Origin: Thalassobaculum fulvum
GTDB lineage: Bacteria > Pseudomonadota > Alphaproteobacteria > Thalassobaculales > Thalassobaculaceae
Direction of reading: 5' to 3'
Assembly: GCF_014652915.1 (NCBI RefSeq)
Contig: NZ_BMZS01000009.1
Coordinates: 62,001 to 126,000 of the forward strand
DNA length: 64,000 nucleotides
The notes under the pieces are model-generated. The model worked only from the letters and a program-made list of their open reading frames with translations, was not told the DNA's origin and did no database searches. Positions 1 through 10,234 of the stretch are shown here, in pieces. Positions within the stretch are counted from its first letter, which is position 1, and each line of letters starts with the position of its first letter. The position numbers were made by a program, and so were the translations under genes.

Positions 1-44
1 GCCGATATACACCCGCCCTCGCCAAACATGGCAACGTCGACGTG

Positions 45-60
45 ACGGAGACTTCCCGTG
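45..60 (+). promoter_or_regulatory. rpmH ribosome binding site and GTG start
   Basis: Bases 1-57 hold no gene. A GGAG Shine-Dalgarno at 47-50 lies seven bases before the GTG that starts rpmH. The 16 bases ACGGAGACTTCCCGTG are repeated exactly at 60452-60467 in front of the M17 peptidase gene. No convincing -35/-10 pair is visible in the short upstream part. Confidence 0.6.
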
Positions 61-192
61 AAGCGCACCTATCAACCGAGCGTCCTGGTCCGCAAGCGTC
101 GGCACGGCTTCCGCTCGCGCATGGCTACCGTCGGTGGTCGCCGCGTGATCGCCGCCCGCCGCGCGAAGGGTCGCAAGCGCCTCTCCGCCTGA
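58..192 (+). CDS. rpmH: 50S ribosomal protein L34
   Basis: A 44-residue basic protein of the large ribosomal subunit, the usual L34 length. It begins VKRTYQPS and ends with an Arg/Lys-rich tail ([13 protein letters not shown]), which matches the family along its full length. Translation starts at GTG 58, preceded by GGAG. It is first in the conserved rpmH-rnpA-yidD-yidC order, and rnpA begins 30 bases after its stop. It is too short for many gene callers and has a non-ATG start, so it is easily missed. Confidence 0.97.
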   Translation: MKRTYQPSVLVRKRRHGFRSRMATVGGRRVIAARRAKGRKRLSA

Positions 193-222
193 TACCGTTC
201 GACGGCGTCGAACGGTGAAGCG

Positions 223-648
223 ATGCGGACGACCGGCGCCACTCCGCTGCAGCGCCTGCTCCGTCGCGCCGATTTTCTGCGCGCCGCTCGCGGCGTGAAG
301 GCGGCAATGCCAGGCCTGGTCCTCCAGGTCCGCCGCCGCACGCCCGAAGAGACCGGCGACGATCACCGTCCCCGGGTCGGCTTCACCGCCAGCCGCAAGG
401 TCGGCGGCGCGGTGGTCAGGAACCGCGCACGCCGGCGCCTGCGCGCCGCCGTCGTCGACGTGCTGTCGCGCCGCGCCGAGCCGGATCACGACTACGTGCT
501 GATTGCCCGCGCGGCCACCGCCGGGCGCCCCTACGACGACCTGCTGGCCGACCTGGAGCGGGCGCTCGACCGGACCCGGGCGGGCAACCGCAGGGCCGGC
601 GGCAAGGACCGGTCGCCGGAGGCCCGGACCCTGGAGGCCCGGCCGTGA
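223..648 (+). CDS. rnpA: Ribonuclease P protein component
   Basis: The protein subunit of RNase P, which helps the catalytic RNA remove 5' leaders from precursor tRNAs. The 141-residue product opens with a basic helix ([13 protein letters not shown]). It carries the RNR signature in [11 protein letters not shown] near residues 64-74, plus the FTASRKVG segment that precedes it in the family. The last ~25 residues are an extra charged tail. It follows rpmH in the standard arrangement, and its stop overlaps the start region of yidD, so the two are probably translationally coupled. Confidence 0.96.
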   Translation: MRTTGATPLQRLLRRADFLRAARGVKAAMPGLVLQVRRRTPEETGDDHRPRVGFTASRKVGGAVVRNRARRRLRAAVVDVLSRRAEPDHDYVLIARAATAGRPYDDLLADLERALDRTRAGNRRAGGKDRSPEARTLEARP

Positions 649-938
649 TGCGCACCCTGGTCAGTGCGCCGGTCCAGCTGTACCGGCTGTTCATCTCGCC
701 GCTGCTCGGTCCGGCCTGCCGCTACGCGCCGAGCTGTTCGGCCTACGCCCTCGAGGCGATCGCCGTCCACGGGCCGTTGCGTGGCTGGGGGCTGGCGCTG
801 CGCCGCCTGCTCCGGTGCCATCCCTGGGGCGGTTCCGGCTATGATCCGGTGCCGCCGCTGTCGGCTTCCGACCTCGACCGCCTGCCCACCCTGCCCACCC
901 TGCCATCCCGCGGCCTTACCGACGGACTGCCACGATGA
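645..938 (+). CDS. yidD: Membrane protein insertion efficiency factor YidD
   Basis: A small YidD-family protein (97 codons from GTG 645; 96 from ATG 648) thought to help YidC-dependent insertion of inner-membrane proteins. It has the family core [15 protein letters not shown], with its conserved cysteines, and an amphipathic N-terminus ([12 protein letters not shown]). GGAGG at 633-637 is seven bases from GTG 645 and ten from ATG 648, so the start is ambiguous. The gene overlaps the rnpA stop, and its own stop overlaps the yidC ATG, giving a tightly coupled rnpA-yidD-yidC unit. Confidence 0.93.
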   Translation: MMRTLVSAPVQLYRLFISPLLGPACRYAPSCSAYALEAIAVHGPLRGWGLALRRLLRCHPWGGSGYDPVPPLSASDLDRLPTLPTLPSRGLTDGLPR

Positions 939-2680
939 CCGACCAGAAGAACATGATCCTCGCGATCGTTCTCTCCGTGCTGATTCTGCTCGGGTTCCAG
1001 TTCTTCGTCGAACGGCCGAAATACGAGCAGCAACGGGCCCAGCAGGCGCAGGAGCAAGCCCAGCAGCAGGCCGGCAGCGAAAGCACGGTCCCGACGCCGG
1101 GCCAGCAGGCGGCTCCGGGCGTGCCCGGCGGCGCCGGCGGCGCGGCGGCCGGCGTCGGCCGGGACGCGGCGCTGGCCTTGTCGCCGCGGGTCAAGGTCAG
1201 CACGCCGAGCGTCCAGGGCTCGATCGCGCTGAAGGGCGCGCGGATCGACGACGTGGTGCTGTCGAACTACCGGGTCGCACTGGATCCGGCGAGCCCGCCG
1301 ATCCACCTGCTGGACCCGAGCGGGTCCGCGCAGCCGTACTATGCCGAGTTCGGCTGGGTGTCGGCCGGTGGTGCCGCGGTCGCCCTGCCGTCGCCCGAGA
1401 GCGTGTGGAGCGCGAGCGCCGACACCCTGACGCCCGACGCCCCGGTCACCCTGACCTGGGACAACGGCCAGGGCCTGACCTTCGAGCGCACCGTCGCGGT
1501 CGATAAGGACTACCTGTTCTCGGTGAAGCAGCGGGTCGTCAACCGGACCGGCGAGCCGGTGACCCTGTACCCGTACGGCCTCATCAGCCGCGGCGGCACG
1601 CCCGCGACCGTCGACTTCTACATTCTCCATGAAGGGCCGCTCGGCGTGTTCGACGACACGCTGACCGAGTTCAAGTACGCCGACCTCCGCGAGGACGGCG
1701 ACGTCAAGAAGACCGCGACCGGCGGCTGGATCGGCATCACCGACAAGTACTGGCTGGCCGCGCTGGTGCCCGGGCAGGGCAAGCCCTGGACCTACAATTT
1801 CCGCTACACCGACAGCAATCGGACCGACCGCTACCAGGTCGACTACCTGGGCGAGGCGATGTCGGTCGCGGCCGGCGGCGAGGCGGCCGTCGAGAGCCTG
1901 CTGTTCGCCGGCGCCAAGGAGGTCAAGCTGCTCGACCGCTACGAGGAGCAGCACGGCATCGCCAATTTCGACCTCGCGATCGACTTCGGCTGGTTCTACT
2001 TCCTGACCAAGCCGTTCTTCTACGTGCTGACGTGGCTGCACGCGCTGCTCGGCAACTTCGGCCTGGCGATCCTCGGCCTGACCGTCATCATCAAGCTGCT
2101 GTTCTTCCCGCTCGCCAACAAGTCGTACAAGTCGATGGCGAAGATGAAGGAGCTGACGCCCAAGCTCCAGGAGATGCGGGAGAAGTACGGCGACGACCGC
2201 CAGCGCCTGAACGAGGAGATGATGGCGCTGTACAAGCGGGAGAAGGTCAACCCGGCGGCCGGCTGCCTGCCGATCCTGATCCAGATCCCGGTGTTCTTCG
2301 CGCTCTACAAGACGCTGTTCGTCAGCATCGAGATGCGGCACGCGCCGTTCTACGGCTGGATCCGGGACCTGTCGGCCCCCGACCCGACCTCGCTGTTCAA
2401 CCTGTTCGGCCTGATCCCCTGGGATCCGCCGCAGTTCCTGATGATCGGCGCGTGGCCGGTGCTGATGGGCCTGACCATGTTCCTGCAGCAGAAGCTGAAC
2501 CCGCAGCCGACCGACCCGGTGCAGGCCAAGGTGTTCATGTTCCTGCCGATCATGTTCACCTTCCTGCTCGGCCACTTCGCCGCCGGGCTGGTGATCTACT
2601 GGACCTGGAACAACCTGCTGTCGATCGCCCAGCAGGCGATCATCATGCGCCGGATGGGCATCAGGCGGGCGCTTTCGTGA
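935..2680 (+). CDS. yidC: Membrane protein insertase YidC
   Basis: Inserts and folds inner-membrane proteins with or without SecYEG. The 581-residue protein has one N-terminal membrane segment (about residues 7-24), then a Gln/Ala/Gly-rich linker. A large periplasmic domain follows (about 60-340). The conserved five-segment YidC/Oxa1 core spans about 345-575, including the cytoplasmic hairpin rich in Lys/Glu ([16 protein letters not shown]) and the [14 protein letters not shown] segment. This is the normal length for a proteobacterial YidC. The ATG overlaps the yidD stop (ATGA) and the stop overlaps the GTG of engB. Confidence 0.98.
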   Translation: MTDQKNMILAIVLSVLILLGFQFFVERPKYEQQRAQQAQEQAQQQAGSESTVPTPGQQAAPGVPGGAGGAAAGVGRDAALALSPRVKVSTPSVQGSIALKGARIDDVVLSNYRVALDPASPPIHLLDPSGSAQPYYAEFGWVSAGGAAVALPSPESVWSASADTLTPDAPVTLTWDNGQGLTFERTVAVDKDYLFSVKQRVVNRTGEPVTLYPYGLISRGGTPATVDFYILHEGPLGVFDDTLTEFKYADLREDGDVKKTATGGWIGITDKYWLAALVPGQGKPWTYNFRYTDSNRTDRYQVDYLGEAMSVAAGGEAAVESLLFAGAKEVKLLDRYEEQHGIANFDLAIDFGWFYFLTKPFFYVLTWLHALLGNFGLAILGLTVIIKLLFFPLANKSYKSMAKMKELTPKLQEMREKYGDDRQRLNEEMMALYKREKVNPAAGCLPILIQIPVFFALYKTLFVSIEMRHAPFYGWIRDLSAPDPTSLFNLFGLIPWDPPQFLMIGAWPVLMGLTMFLQQKLNPQPTDPVQAKVFMFLPIMFTFLLGHFAAGLVIYWTWNNLLSIAQQAIIMRRMGIRRALS

Positions 2681-3333
2681 GCGCAGGCGGCCCCGGACCC
2701 GAAGCCGAGTTCACGCCGGAGGCCATCGAGGCCGCCCGGGTGCTGTTCGCCGCCGAGTGCCGGTTCGTCTGGGCGGCGGCGACGGTCGACCAGCTGCCGC
2801 CGATCGGCCTGCCGGAGGTCGCGTTCGCCGGCCGTTCGAACGTCGGCAAGTCGAGCCTGGTCAACGCCCTGACCGGGCGGAAGACCCTGGCGCGCACCTC
2901 CAACACCCCAGGCCGCACCCAGGAGCTGATCTTCTTCGACCTGGGCGGCCGGCTGCAGCTCGTCGACCTGCCGGGCTACGGCTACGCCAAGGTCTCGAAG
3001 ACCAAGGTGCAGCTGTGGACCGACACCCTGTTCGCCTATCTGCGCGGCCGCACCAGCCTGCAGCGCGTGAACCTGCTGATCGACTCGCGCCATGGCCTCA
3101 AGGACAGCGACCTGCAGGCCATGGACCTGTTCGACCGCGCCGCGCTGTCCTATCAGGTGGTGCTGACCAAGGCCGACAAGCCGAAGTCCCCGGAGCTCGC
3201 CGCGGTCATGGAGCAGACCGCCGCCGCCCTCGCCAAACGTCCGGCGGCGCATCCGGTGATCCGCCCGACCAGCAGCCTGACCGGCGCCGGCATCCCCGAG
3301 CTGCGCGCCGAACTCGCCCGGTTCGCGGTCTGA
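2677..3333 (+). CDS. engB: Ribosome biogenesis GTP-binding protein YihA/YsxC (EngB)
   Basis: A 218-residue TRAFAC-class GTPase needed for large ribosomal subunit maturation. All G motifs are visible: GRSNVGKSS (P-loop), TPGRTQ (switch I), DLPGYG (G3) and TKADK (G4). The start is GTG 2677, which overlaps the yidC stop (GTGA). The reading frame stays open far upstream inside yidC, so the start is placed by the overlap and by family length. The acidic N-terminal ~40 residues are an extension typical of alphaproteobacterial members. Confidence 0.95.
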   Translation: MSAGGPGPEAEFTPEAIEAARVLFAAECRFVWAAATVDQLPPIGLPEVAFAGRSNVGKSSLVNALTGRKTLARTSNTPGRTQELIFFDLGGRLQLVDLPGYGYAKVSKTKVQLWTDTLFAYLRGRTSLQRVNLLIDSRHGLKDSDLQAMDLFDRAALSYQVVLTKADKPKSPELAAVMEQTAAALAKRPAAHPVIRPTSSLTGAGIPELRAELARFAV

Positions 3334-3415
3334 CCGGCGCCGCGACGCCCTCGGGCTTGCACGGCGGCGCGCAATTGGCTCTATTCAGCGCAACCAAGAA
3401 AACGGGGCAGCTGCG

Positions 3416-4324
3416 ATGAAGCCGATCGACCTCACGCGCCGGGAGGAATGGCTCTCCAAGGCCGACATCCTGACCGAGGCGCTGCCGTTCATGCGCCGCT
3501 ACAACGACAAGACCGTGGTCGTGAAGTACGGCGGCCACGCCATGGGCAACGACGAGCTGGCGCTGCAGTTCGCGGCCGACATCGTGCTGCTCAAGCAGGT
3601 CGGCATGCACCCGATCGTGGTGCACGGCGGCGGCCCGCAGATCGGCCGCATGCTCGAGCGGCTGGCGATCAAGAGCGAGTTCGTCGACGGCCTGCGGGTC
3701 ACCGACAAGGAGACCGTGGAGATCGTCGAGATGGTGCTGTCGGGCGCCATCAACAAAGGCATCGTGGCGGCGATCAACGCCGCCGGCGGCCGGGCCATCG
3801 GCCTGTCCGGCAAGGACGGCGGCCTGATCCAGGCGCGCCAGCTCCGCCGCACCAAGATCGACCCGGACAGCAACATCGAGAAGGTGCTCGACCTCGGTTT
3901 CGTCGGCGAGCCGGTGAAGGTCGAGGGCGACATGCTGCATCGCCTGGTGGTCCAGGACCTGATCCCGGTGGTGGCGCCGATCGGCGCCGGCGCGAACGGC
4001 GAGACCTTCAACATCAACGCCGACACCGCGGCCGGCGCGGTCGCCGCGGCGGTCGACGCCAGCCGCTTCCTGCTGCTGACCGACGTCGCGGGCGTGCTCG
4101 ACAAGGAAGGCCGGCTGATGCCGGAGCTGACGGTCGCCGAGGCCCAGGCGCTGATCGCCGACGGTACCATCTCGGGCGGCATGATCCCGAAGATCGAGAC
4201 CTGCATCGACGCGGTACGTGGCGGCGCCGAGGGCGCGGTGATCATCGACGGCCGGGTCCAGCACGGCGTGCTGCTGGAGCTGTTCACCAGCCACGGCATG
4301 GGTACCTGGATCAAGGCCGAGTAG
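3416..4324 (+). CDS. argB: Acetylglutamate kinase
   Basis: Phosphorylates N-acetyl-L-glutamate with ATP in the second step of arginine synthesis; cytoplasmic. The 302-residue amino acid kinase-fold protein shows VKYGGHAMG (nucleotide/substrate loop), VHGGGPQIG (glycine-rich substrate loop) and a C-terminal [10 protein letters not shown] segment. The N-terminal extension with EALPFMRRY is of the kind seen in arginine-sensitive enzymes, so feedback inhibition is likely. It lies 82 bases after engB, close to the information-gene block. Confidence 0.97.
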   Translation: MKPIDLTRREEWLSKADILTEALPFMRRYNDKTVVVKYGGHAMGNDELALQFAADIVLLKQVGMHPIVVHGGGPQIGRMLERLAIKSEFVDGLRVTDKETVEIVEMVLSGAINKGIVAAINAAGGRAIGLSGKDGGLIQARQLRRTKIDPDSNIEKVLDLGFVGEPVKVEGDMLHRLVVQDLIPVVAPIGAGANGETFNINADTAAGAVAAAVDASRFLLLTDVAGVLDKEGRLMPELTVAEAQALIADGTISGGMIPKIETCIDAVRGGAEGAVIIDGRVQHGVLLELFTSHGMGTWIKAE

Positions 4325-4361
4325 GGCCCGGCCGAAAGCCGGTCGCCGGCCGGCCGCGCCG

Positions 4362-5642
4362 CTATTCGGTCCGGCCCTCGGCGTACATCTGCACCTGCCA
4401 GTCGAGCTGCTCGTCGTCCAGCGGGAAGCGGGCGCCGACGCTTGCCCGCAGGGTGTCGCGCGGCTCGATGTAGGCGAGCCGCAGCTGCAGCTGCTCGGCG
4501 AACTCCATGGTCATGCCGGCCTTCCAGGCCAGCGCCGTCACCACCTTGGCGCTGCCGGAGCTCATCATCGAATGCACCACCGGCTCGGGCAGCCCGGAGC
4601 GCACCGACAGCGCCGCCATCACGAAGGCGCGCCGGCCGGCGGTCAGCGCCTCGGTCAGCGACAGCTCGTCCAGCTCGCCCTGGCCGTACAGCGACAGCGC
4701 CCGGGTGCGCTCGGCGCTGGCCGGCGTGCTGCGCGTCCCCTCCTCCTCGATGCGACGGCTCATCGCCTCGGTCAGCCGGGCCGACGCTTCCTCGTCCAGG
4801 TCGGTGCGCTGGCGCAGCTCCTCGACCAGCGCGATCGCCACGAACCGGGCGAGCTTGCCGACGTGGCCGGCCGACAGCTTCGGGCGCGCGACCAGCGGCG
4901 CATGCCAGCTCGGCTTCTCGGGCGCCATGTCGATCAGCCGGTCGAGCGTCGCCTCGCGGATCTGCGCCGATTCGTTGGCCAGGAGGGCGGCGATGGCGGC
5001 GTCGTCCCCGCTCGAGGCGACCGCGTCGGAGACCCGCGACGACACCCCGCGACGGCGCGAGATCGAGGTCACCGCGCCGGTGTTCGCCGGGCTCCCGACG
5101 ATGCCGATCAGGAAGTCGTCGGACAGCAGCGGCGAGTGCTCGAGCACCGGGCCGGCGACCTCGTGCGCGGTGTCGCGGGCCAGGACCTCGATCACCCGGC
5201 GCACGACCTCCGGCGGCGCGCTCTCGGCGTCCTTGACCGCTTCCGCGAGCCGCTGCCGGACCTTCTCGGCGGTGTCCAGGGCCAGGGCCTCCAGGGCCTC
5301 GATGGTGATCCGGCGATGCTGCGCCCGGCGCTCGTTCTTCAGGCCGGCGACATCCGACCCGATGCGCTGCGCGACCGAGGCCCGGACGGCCGCGTCGTCG
5401 TCGCGGGCCAGGAACTGGTGCGCGTGCCGGGGGGTCTCGGGATTGGCGGCGATCGCCCGTCGCACGCCGACGTCGTCGTCCTCGGCCAGATAGAACAGCA
5501 GCTCCGGCGCCAGGCCGGGGCGCTTGGCCAGGGCCCGTCGCGCGGCGGCGTCGCCGCTGCGGGCGATCCTGGTGGCCTCCGCGTGGGCTATCGGGTCGGC
5601 GACGGCGTCTTCGGCGCGCCGGCGAGGCTGGATCTCGGTCAT
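4362..5642 (-). CDS. DUF2336 domain protein
   Basis: A 426-residue soluble protein that looks like a DUF2336 member, a family typical of Alphaproteobacteria with no firmly assigned biochemical role. The sequence is mostly short alpha-helical repeats with recurring blocks such as LAxxxxxxVRRAIAxNPETP, similar to HEAT repeats, suggesting a protein-binding scaffold. The ATG at 5642 overlaps the stop of the upstream GGDEF gene (ATGA), so the two are coupled and likely act together in signalling. The frame is open upstream into that gene; the start is fixed by the overlap. Confidence 0.85.
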   Translation of the reverse strand: MTEIQPRRRAEDAVADPIAHAEATRIARSGDAAARRALAKRPGLAPELLFYLAEDDDVGVRRAIAANPETPRHAHQFLARDDDAAVRASVAQRIGSDVAGLKNERRAQHRRITIEALEALALDTAEKVRQRLAEAVKDAESAPPEVVRRVIEVLARDTAHEVAGPVLEHSPLLSDDFLIGIVGSPANTGAVTSISRRRGVSSRVSDAVASSGDDAAIAALLANESAQIREATLDRLIDMAPEKPSWHAPLVARPKLSAGHVGKLARFVAIALVEELRQRTDLDEEASARLTEAMSRRIEEEGTRSTPASAERTRALSLYGQGELDELSLTEALTAGRRAFVMAALSVRSGLPEPVVHSMMSSGSAKVVTALAWKAGMTMEFAEQLQLRLAYIEPRDTLRASVGARFPLDDEQLDWQVQMYAEGRTE

Positions 5643-7321
5643 CGGCTGTGTCGGCGTTCCTGTGTCGAGGCGGTGGTGCCGGCGGGTGCCGCGATCCGGT
5701 ACCAGCCCTTTCCACCATGCTTGATTTCGTACATCACGGCGTCGGCCCGCGCGACAAGCTCGTCGCGGGTCTCTCCGGAGCCGGGATCCACCACCGCCAT
5801 GCCGATCGACAGGCCGAGCGGATGCTCGGGGCTGCCGGAGAACGGCAGCAGCTCGCGTACCGATTCCAGGATGTTCTCGGCCCGGTCCGGGGCGTCCTCG
5901 ATGCCGACCCCCTCCATCCAGACCGCGAACTCGTCGCCGCCGAGACGGGCCACGAAGTCGCCGGGCGTCGCCTGGCGCTTGAGGATGTCGGCGACCCGGA
6001 TCAACGCCCGGTCGCCGACCTGGTGGCCGCGGGTGTCGTTGACCTTCTTGAAGTTGTCCAGATCGACGTAGGCCAGCGTGCCGGGGCCGAAACCGTGGCG
6101 GCCGAGCCGGTCGCCGATCGCCTCGTCGAACGCCCGCCGGTTCAGCAGGCCGGTCATGGCGTCGGTCGAGGACAGCGTGCGGAGGTGCTCGTGGGCGGCG
6201 ACCTGCTGCAGGGCGATGCCCAGCTGGTCGGCGACCTCGACCAGCAGGCCGACCTCCTCCTCGTCCCAGAACGCGCCGGTGCCGGCGCGCCACAGCACCA
6301 CCGTGCCGTTCATCTCCTGATGGTAGGAGAGCTGGTGGGCGAGGGCGGCTCCCTCCTCGATCTCGGCGACCACCGGCTCCCGGGTGTCCACGATCGCCTC
6401 GCGCAGGTCGTCGACGACGCGCTCCGGAACGCTCTGGCCGATGCCGACGGCCAGGTCGAGGCCGGCGCCGGGAACGATTCGGTAGAGCGCGCAGCCGTCG
6501 GCCGAGAGCGCGCGCGTCAGGGCCTCGGCGGCGGCGTCGAGCATGCGGTCGGGTTCGATCTCGTCGCGGATCGCGCGCACGATGTAGGTGGTCAGCCGCT
6601 CGCGGCTGCGGGCTCGGGTCAGCGCGGCGTCGCGCAGCCGGGCCTCGGTCATGTCGCGGCATACCCCGCGTGCACCGCTCCAGCGGCCCTTGTCGTCGAA
6701 CAGCGGCGCGGCCGAGGCCTCCAGCGTCGACACGCCGCCGTCGGCCCGCCGGAACCGGACCTCGACGCCCTGCACCGGCTCGCGGGTGTCGAACGGGCTG
6801 ACGATCTCGAGCCCCTCGGGGACCACCAGGAACTGCCCGGCCGGCCGCCCGACCAGCTCGTCCGGGTCGTAGCCCAGCGCCCCGGCGGTCGAGACGAACA
6901 CGAACTGGCCGGTCGGCCCGGTTTCCCAGGCGAAGTCGGAGGAAATCTCCACCAGGTCCTTGTAGCGCTGGCGCGAATCGACCAGCGCGGCACGCAGGTT
7001 GTGGTCCAGCGAGACGTCTCGACCGACCAGCAGGGCGAGGTGCCCGCTCACCGGGATCGCCGCCAGATCGAGGGTGCTGCCGGTGTCCTCGTCGGAGATC
7101 TTGAAGCTCTGCGAGCCGGTACCGGCGGTGACCGCCGCCACCATTGCGGTGACGGCCGGCAACTCGCCGCCGAGGAACCGGTGGGCGAACGGCGCGCCCG
7201 GGATGTTGCGCGCCAGCACGCCGCCGTCGGTGCCGACCAGGAGGACGGGGCCCGGATGGTCGGCGAGCGGCCCGTCTTCGATCAGGTGGACCAGATCGGC
7301 AACCGACCCGTCTTCACCCAT
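5639..7321 (-). CDS. PAS-GAF-GGDEF diguanylate cyclase
   Basis: A predicted soluble 560-residue sensor that makes cyclic di-GMP. In order: an N-terminal region (~1-110) with a possible degenerate PAS fold, a clear PAS domain (~125-245, SSDFAWETG...GYDPDELVGRP), a GAF-like domain (~265-390) and a GGDEF domain (~400-545). The catalytic signature RLGGDEF is intact, so it should be active. The inhibitory RxxD site five residues before GGDEF reads TPGD, so product feedback inhibition is probably lost. ATG 7321 was chosen; GTG starts further upstream are possible. It is divergent from the HAD gene and coupled to DUF2336. Confidence 0.9.
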   Translation of the reverse strand: MGEDGSVADLVHLIEDGPLADHPGPVLLVGTDGGVLARNIPGAPFAHRFLGGELPAVTAMVAAVTAGTGSQSFKISDEDTGSTLDLAAIPVSGHLALLVGRDVSLDHNLRAALVDSRQRYKDLVEISSDFAWETGPTGQFVFVSTAGALGYDPDELVGRPAGQFLVVPEGLEIVSPFDTREPVQGVEVRFRRADGGVSTLEASAAPLFDDKGRWSGARGVCRDMTEARLRDAALTRARSRERLTTYIVRAIRDEIEPDRMLDAAAEALTRALSADGCALYRIVPGAGLDLAVGIGQSVPERVVDDLREAIVDTREPVVAEIEEGAALAHQLSYHQEMNGTVVLWRAGTGAFWDEEEVGLLVEVADQLGIALQQVAAHEHLRTLSSTDAMTGLLNRRAFDEAIGDRLGRHGFGPGTLAYVDLDNFKKVNDTRGHQVGDRALIRVADILKRQATPGDFVARLGGDEFAVWMEGVGIEDAPDRAENILESVRELLPFSGSPEHPLGLSIGMAVVDPGSGETRDELVARADAVMYEIKHGGKGWYRIAAPAGTTASTQERRHSR

Positions 7322-7402
7322 TTTCGTCGCCTCCAGCACCTTGTCCAACCGGCTCTCGGGCGCCACTCTAGCGGTACGTCCGTTAACAAGCCATTGTGGC
7401 AA

Positions 7403-8092
7403 ATGCGATCTGAGCCGTTCGATCCACGCACCGTGGATACCTGGATCTTCGACCTCGACAACACGCTGTATCCGGCGCGCTGCAACCTGTTCGTCCAGGT
7501 CTCGGAGCGCATGACCCGGTTCATCCAGGACCGCTTCGACCTCGAGGCCGGGCCGGCGAAGGACCTGCAGCGCGACCTGTTCCGGCGCCATGGTACCACC
7601 CTGCGCGGGCTGATGACCGAGCACGGGGTCGAGCCCGGGGCGTTCCTCGACTACGTCCACGACATCGACGTCACCCCGGTCGACCCGTCGCCGCGCCTGG
7701 ATGCCCTGCTGGCGGCGCTGCCGGGCCGCAAGCTGGTGTTCACCAACGGCTCGGTGCCGCACGCCGAGCGGGTGATGGACCGGCTCGGCGTCACCCGTCA
7801 TTTCGATTCGGTGTTCGACATCGTTGCCGCCGGCTACGTGCCGAAGCCGGACCCCGGTCCCTACGACCGCCTGGTCGACAGCGCCGGCATCGTGCCGGAG
7901 CGGGCGGTCATGATCGAGGATATGGCCAAGAACCTGGCGCCGGCGGCGGCGCTCGGGATGCGCACGGTGTGGCTCAGGAGCGATCACGACTGGGCGCGCG
8001 ACGGCGCCGAGGACGACCACGTGCACCACGTCGCCGAAGACCTGGTGACGTTTCTGGAAGGTCTCCCGTGCGCCGGCGTCGAGCCGCGTTGA
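7403..8092 (+). CDS. Pyrimidine 5'-nucleotidase-type HAD hydrolase
   Basis: A 229-residue haloacid dehalogenase superfamily phosphatase of the pyrimidine 5'-nucleotidase group. Motif I is FDLDNTLYP (nucleophile and acid/base Asp), motif II is VFTNGS, the lysine of motif III is in VPKPDP, and motif IV is MIEDMAKNL. The DNTLYP form of motif I is characteristic of this group. It probably dephosphorylates UMP/CMP-like or damaged nucleotides; the substrate is not readable from sequence. ATG 7403 is used; GTG 7434 is possible but would cut close to motif I. Confidence 0.88.
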   Translation: MRSEPFDPRTVDTWIFDLDNTLYPARCNLFVQVSERMTRFIQDRFDLEAGPAKDLQRDLFRRHGTTLRGLMTEHGVEPGAFLDYVHDIDVTPVDPSPRLDALLAALPGRKLVFTNGSVPHAERVMDRLGVTRHFDSVFDIVAAGYVPKPDPGPYDRLVDSAGIVPERAVMIEDMAKNLAPAAALGMRTVWLRSDHDWARDGAEDDHVHHVAEDLVTFLEGLPCAGVEPR

Positions 8093-8167
8093 CACCCCTC
8101 GGGTGCGCCGCCATTGTGCCTCGGATTTCCGCCTGTTTCACACCTTGGACAGCCGACGACGGGACCG

Positions 8168-9028
8168 ATGAGCACGAGCCAACTGCAAGCTGTGATCGAC
8201 GCCGCCTGGGAGAACCGGGCCGAGATCGGCATCAACACGAAGGGCGAAGTGCGCGACGCCGTCGAGACCGCGCTGGACGGCCTCGACAACGGCAGCCTGC
8301 GGGTCGCCACGCCGAAGGGCGACCACCAGTGGGAGGTCAACCAGTGGCTCAAGAAGGCGGTGCTGCTGTCGTTCCGGCTGTTCGACATGGAAGTGATCCC
8401 GGGCGGTCCGGAGGATTCCGAGCGCGGCCCCGCCGGCTGGTGGGACAAGGTGCCGTCGAAGTTCGCCGGTTGGGGTGAGAACCGGTTCCGCGAGGCCGGC
8501 TTCCGGGCCGTGCCGAACTGCGTGGTCCGGCGCTCCGCCTACATCGCGCCGAGCGTGGTGCTGATGCCGAGCTTCGTGAACGTCGGCGCCTACGTCGACA
8601 AGGGCACCATGGTCGACACCTGGGCGACCGTCGGGTCGTGCGCGCAGATCGGCAAGGACGTGCACCTGTCCGGCGGCGTCGGCATCGGCGGCGTGCTGGA
8701 GCCGCTGCAGGCCGACCCGGTGATCATCGAGGACAACTGCTTCATCGGCGCCCGCAGCGAGGTGGTCGAGGGCGTGATCGTCGAGACCGGCGCGGTGCTG
8801 TCGATGGGCGTCTACCTCAGCAAGACCACCAAGATCGTCAACCGCGAGACCGGCGCGATCACCATGGGCCGGGTGCCGGCCTACTCGGTGGTGGTGCCGG
8901 GCTCGATGCCGGGCAAGCCGCTGCCGAACGGCCAGCCCGGCCCGTCGCTGTACTGCGCGGTGATCGTCAAGCAGGTCGACGAGCAGACCCGCTCGAAGAC
9001 CTCGATCAACGACCTGCTGCGCGACTGA
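8168..9028 (+). CDS. dapD: 2,3,4,5-tetrahydropyridine-2,6-dicarboxylate N-succinyltransferase
   Basis: Transfers succinyl from succinyl-CoA to tetrahydrodipicolinate in the succinylase branch of lysine/diaminopimelate synthesis. The 286-residue protein has an N-terminal helical domain and then left-handed beta-helix hexapeptide repeats ([20 protein letters not shown] and following), with the conserved GGVLEPLQ and [11 protein letters not shown] segments. ATG 8168 matches the usual family start; a TTG at 8114 would add 18 unlikely residues. The next gene, dapE, acts two steps later in the same pathway. Confidence 0.97.
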   Translation: MSTSQLQAVIDAAWENRAEIGINTKGEVRDAVETALDGLDNGSLRVATPKGDHQWEVNQWLKKAVLLSFRLFDMEVIPGGPEDSERGPAGWWDKVPSKFAGWGENRFREAGFRAVPNCVVRRSAYIAPSVVLMPSFVNVGAYVDKGTMVDTWATVGSCAQIGKDVHLSGGVGIGGVLEPLQADPVIIEDNCFIGARSEVVEGVIVETGAVLSMGVYLSKTTKIVNRETGAITMGRVPAYSVVVPGSMPGKPLPNGQPGPSLYCAVIVKQVDEQTRSKTSINDLLRD

Positions 9029-9042
9029 GCGAGGACGCGGTC

Positions 9043-10224
9043 ATGGCGGAAGCCGGCAGCGGAGGCGGCGACAGTACCGGCGCGCTCGACCCGGTCGAGG
9101 TCGCCGGGCGGCTGATTCGCTGCCCGAGCGTCACCCCGGCCGAGGGCGGCGCGATCGACCTGCTCGAGCAGCTCCTGGCGCCGCTCGGCTTCGCCTGCCA
9201 CCGGCTGCGGTTCGAGGCGCCGGGTACCGACCCGATCGAAAACCTGTACGCCCGGATCGGCACCGGGGGCCCGCATTTCTGCTTCGCCGGCCACACCGAC
9301 GTGGTGCCGGTCGGCGACGCCGCCGCCTGGACCGTGGGGCCGTTCGAGGGCGAGGTGCGCGACGGCCTGCTGTGGGGTCGCGGGGCCGCCGACATGAAGG
9401 GCGGGATCGCCGCGTTCGTGGCCGCGGCGTCCCGGGTGATCGCCGAGAACGACGGGACGGTGCCGGGCTCGATCAGCCTGCTGATCACCGGCGACGAGGA
9501 GGGCCCGGCGGTCAACGGCACCACCCGGGTGCTCGACTGGATGGAGGCCAACGGCGAGATCCCCGATGCCTGCGTGGTCGGCGAGCCGACCAACCCGCAG
9601 GTGCTCGGCGACATGATGAAGATCGGCCGGCGCGGCAGCCTGACCGGCCGGCTGACCGTGCACGGCACCCAGGGGCACGTCGCCTATCCGCACCTGGCGG
9701 AGAACCCGATCCACCACCTGCTGCGGATGCTGGAGCCGTTCGCCCATGGCCAGCTCGACGAGGGCACCGCGCACTTCCCGCCGAGCACGCTGATGGTCAC
9801 CACCATCGACGTCGGCAACCCGGCGACCAACGTGGTCCCCGCCCGGGCGACGGCGGTGTTCAACATCCGCTTCAACGACGCCCACACTTCGGAGTCGCTG
9901 GAGCGCATGCTGCGCGCCAGCTTCGACCAGAAGGGCGCGCGCTACGAGCTGACGACCGAATGCTCGGGCGAGAGCTTCGTGACCGAGCCCGGCGCGCTGA
10001 GCTCGCTGGTCGCCGACGCGGCCGAGCAGGTGACCGGGCGCCGGCCCGAGCTCAGCACCACCGGCGGCACCTCCGACGCCCGCTTCATCAAGCGGCTGTG
10101 CCCGGTCGTCGAGTTCGGCCTGGTCGGCCAGACCATGCACAAGGTCGACGAGCGGGTGCCGGTCGCCGACGTGCGCGCCCTGACCGACATCTATGCCGCC
10201 ATGCTGCGGCGGTTCTTCGCCTGA
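9043..10224 (+). CDS. dapE: Succinyl-diaminopimelate desuccinylase
   Basis: A zinc peptidase-family (M20) enzyme that hydrolyses N-succinyl-LL-diaminopimelate. The 393-residue product has the metal-ligand motifs FAGHTDVVP (His), GAADMKGG (bridging Asp) and TGDEEG (catalytic Glu pair), and a C-terminal GGTSDARF segment with another ligand region. A ~15-residue Gly-rich start precedes the family core. It begins 14 bases after dapD, so the two form an operon. Confidence 0.97.
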   Translation: MAEAGSGGGDSTGALDPVEVAGRLIRCPSVTPAEGGAIDLLEQLLAPLGFACHRLRFEAPGTDPIENLYARIGTGGPHFCFAGHTDVVPVGDAAAWTVGPFEGEVRDGLLWGRGAADMKGGIAAFVAAASRVIAENDGTVPGSISLLITGDEEGPAVNGTTRVLDWMEANGEIPDACVVGEPTNPQVLGDMMKIGRRGSLTGRLTVHGTQGHVAYPHLAENPIHHLLRMLEPFAHGQLDEGTAHFPPSTLMVTTIDVGNPATNVVPARATAVFNIRFNDAHTSESLERMLRASFDQKGARYELTTECSGESFVTEPGALSSLVADAAEQVTGRRPELSTTGGTSDARFIKRLCPVVEFGLVGQTMHKVDERVPVADVRALTDIYAAMLRRFFA

Positions 10225-10234
10225 CCGGGCCGAC

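Noticed and set aside
839-2575. Long minus-strand frame opposite yidC
   Set aside because: Composition (Leu/Arg/Asp/Gln/His-rich) is that of an antisense frame; yidC on the other strand is unambiguous.
4325-4361. Terminator between argB and the DUF2336 gene
   Set aside because: Only a 5-bp CCGGC/GCCGG hairpin with no T-run; too weak to call.
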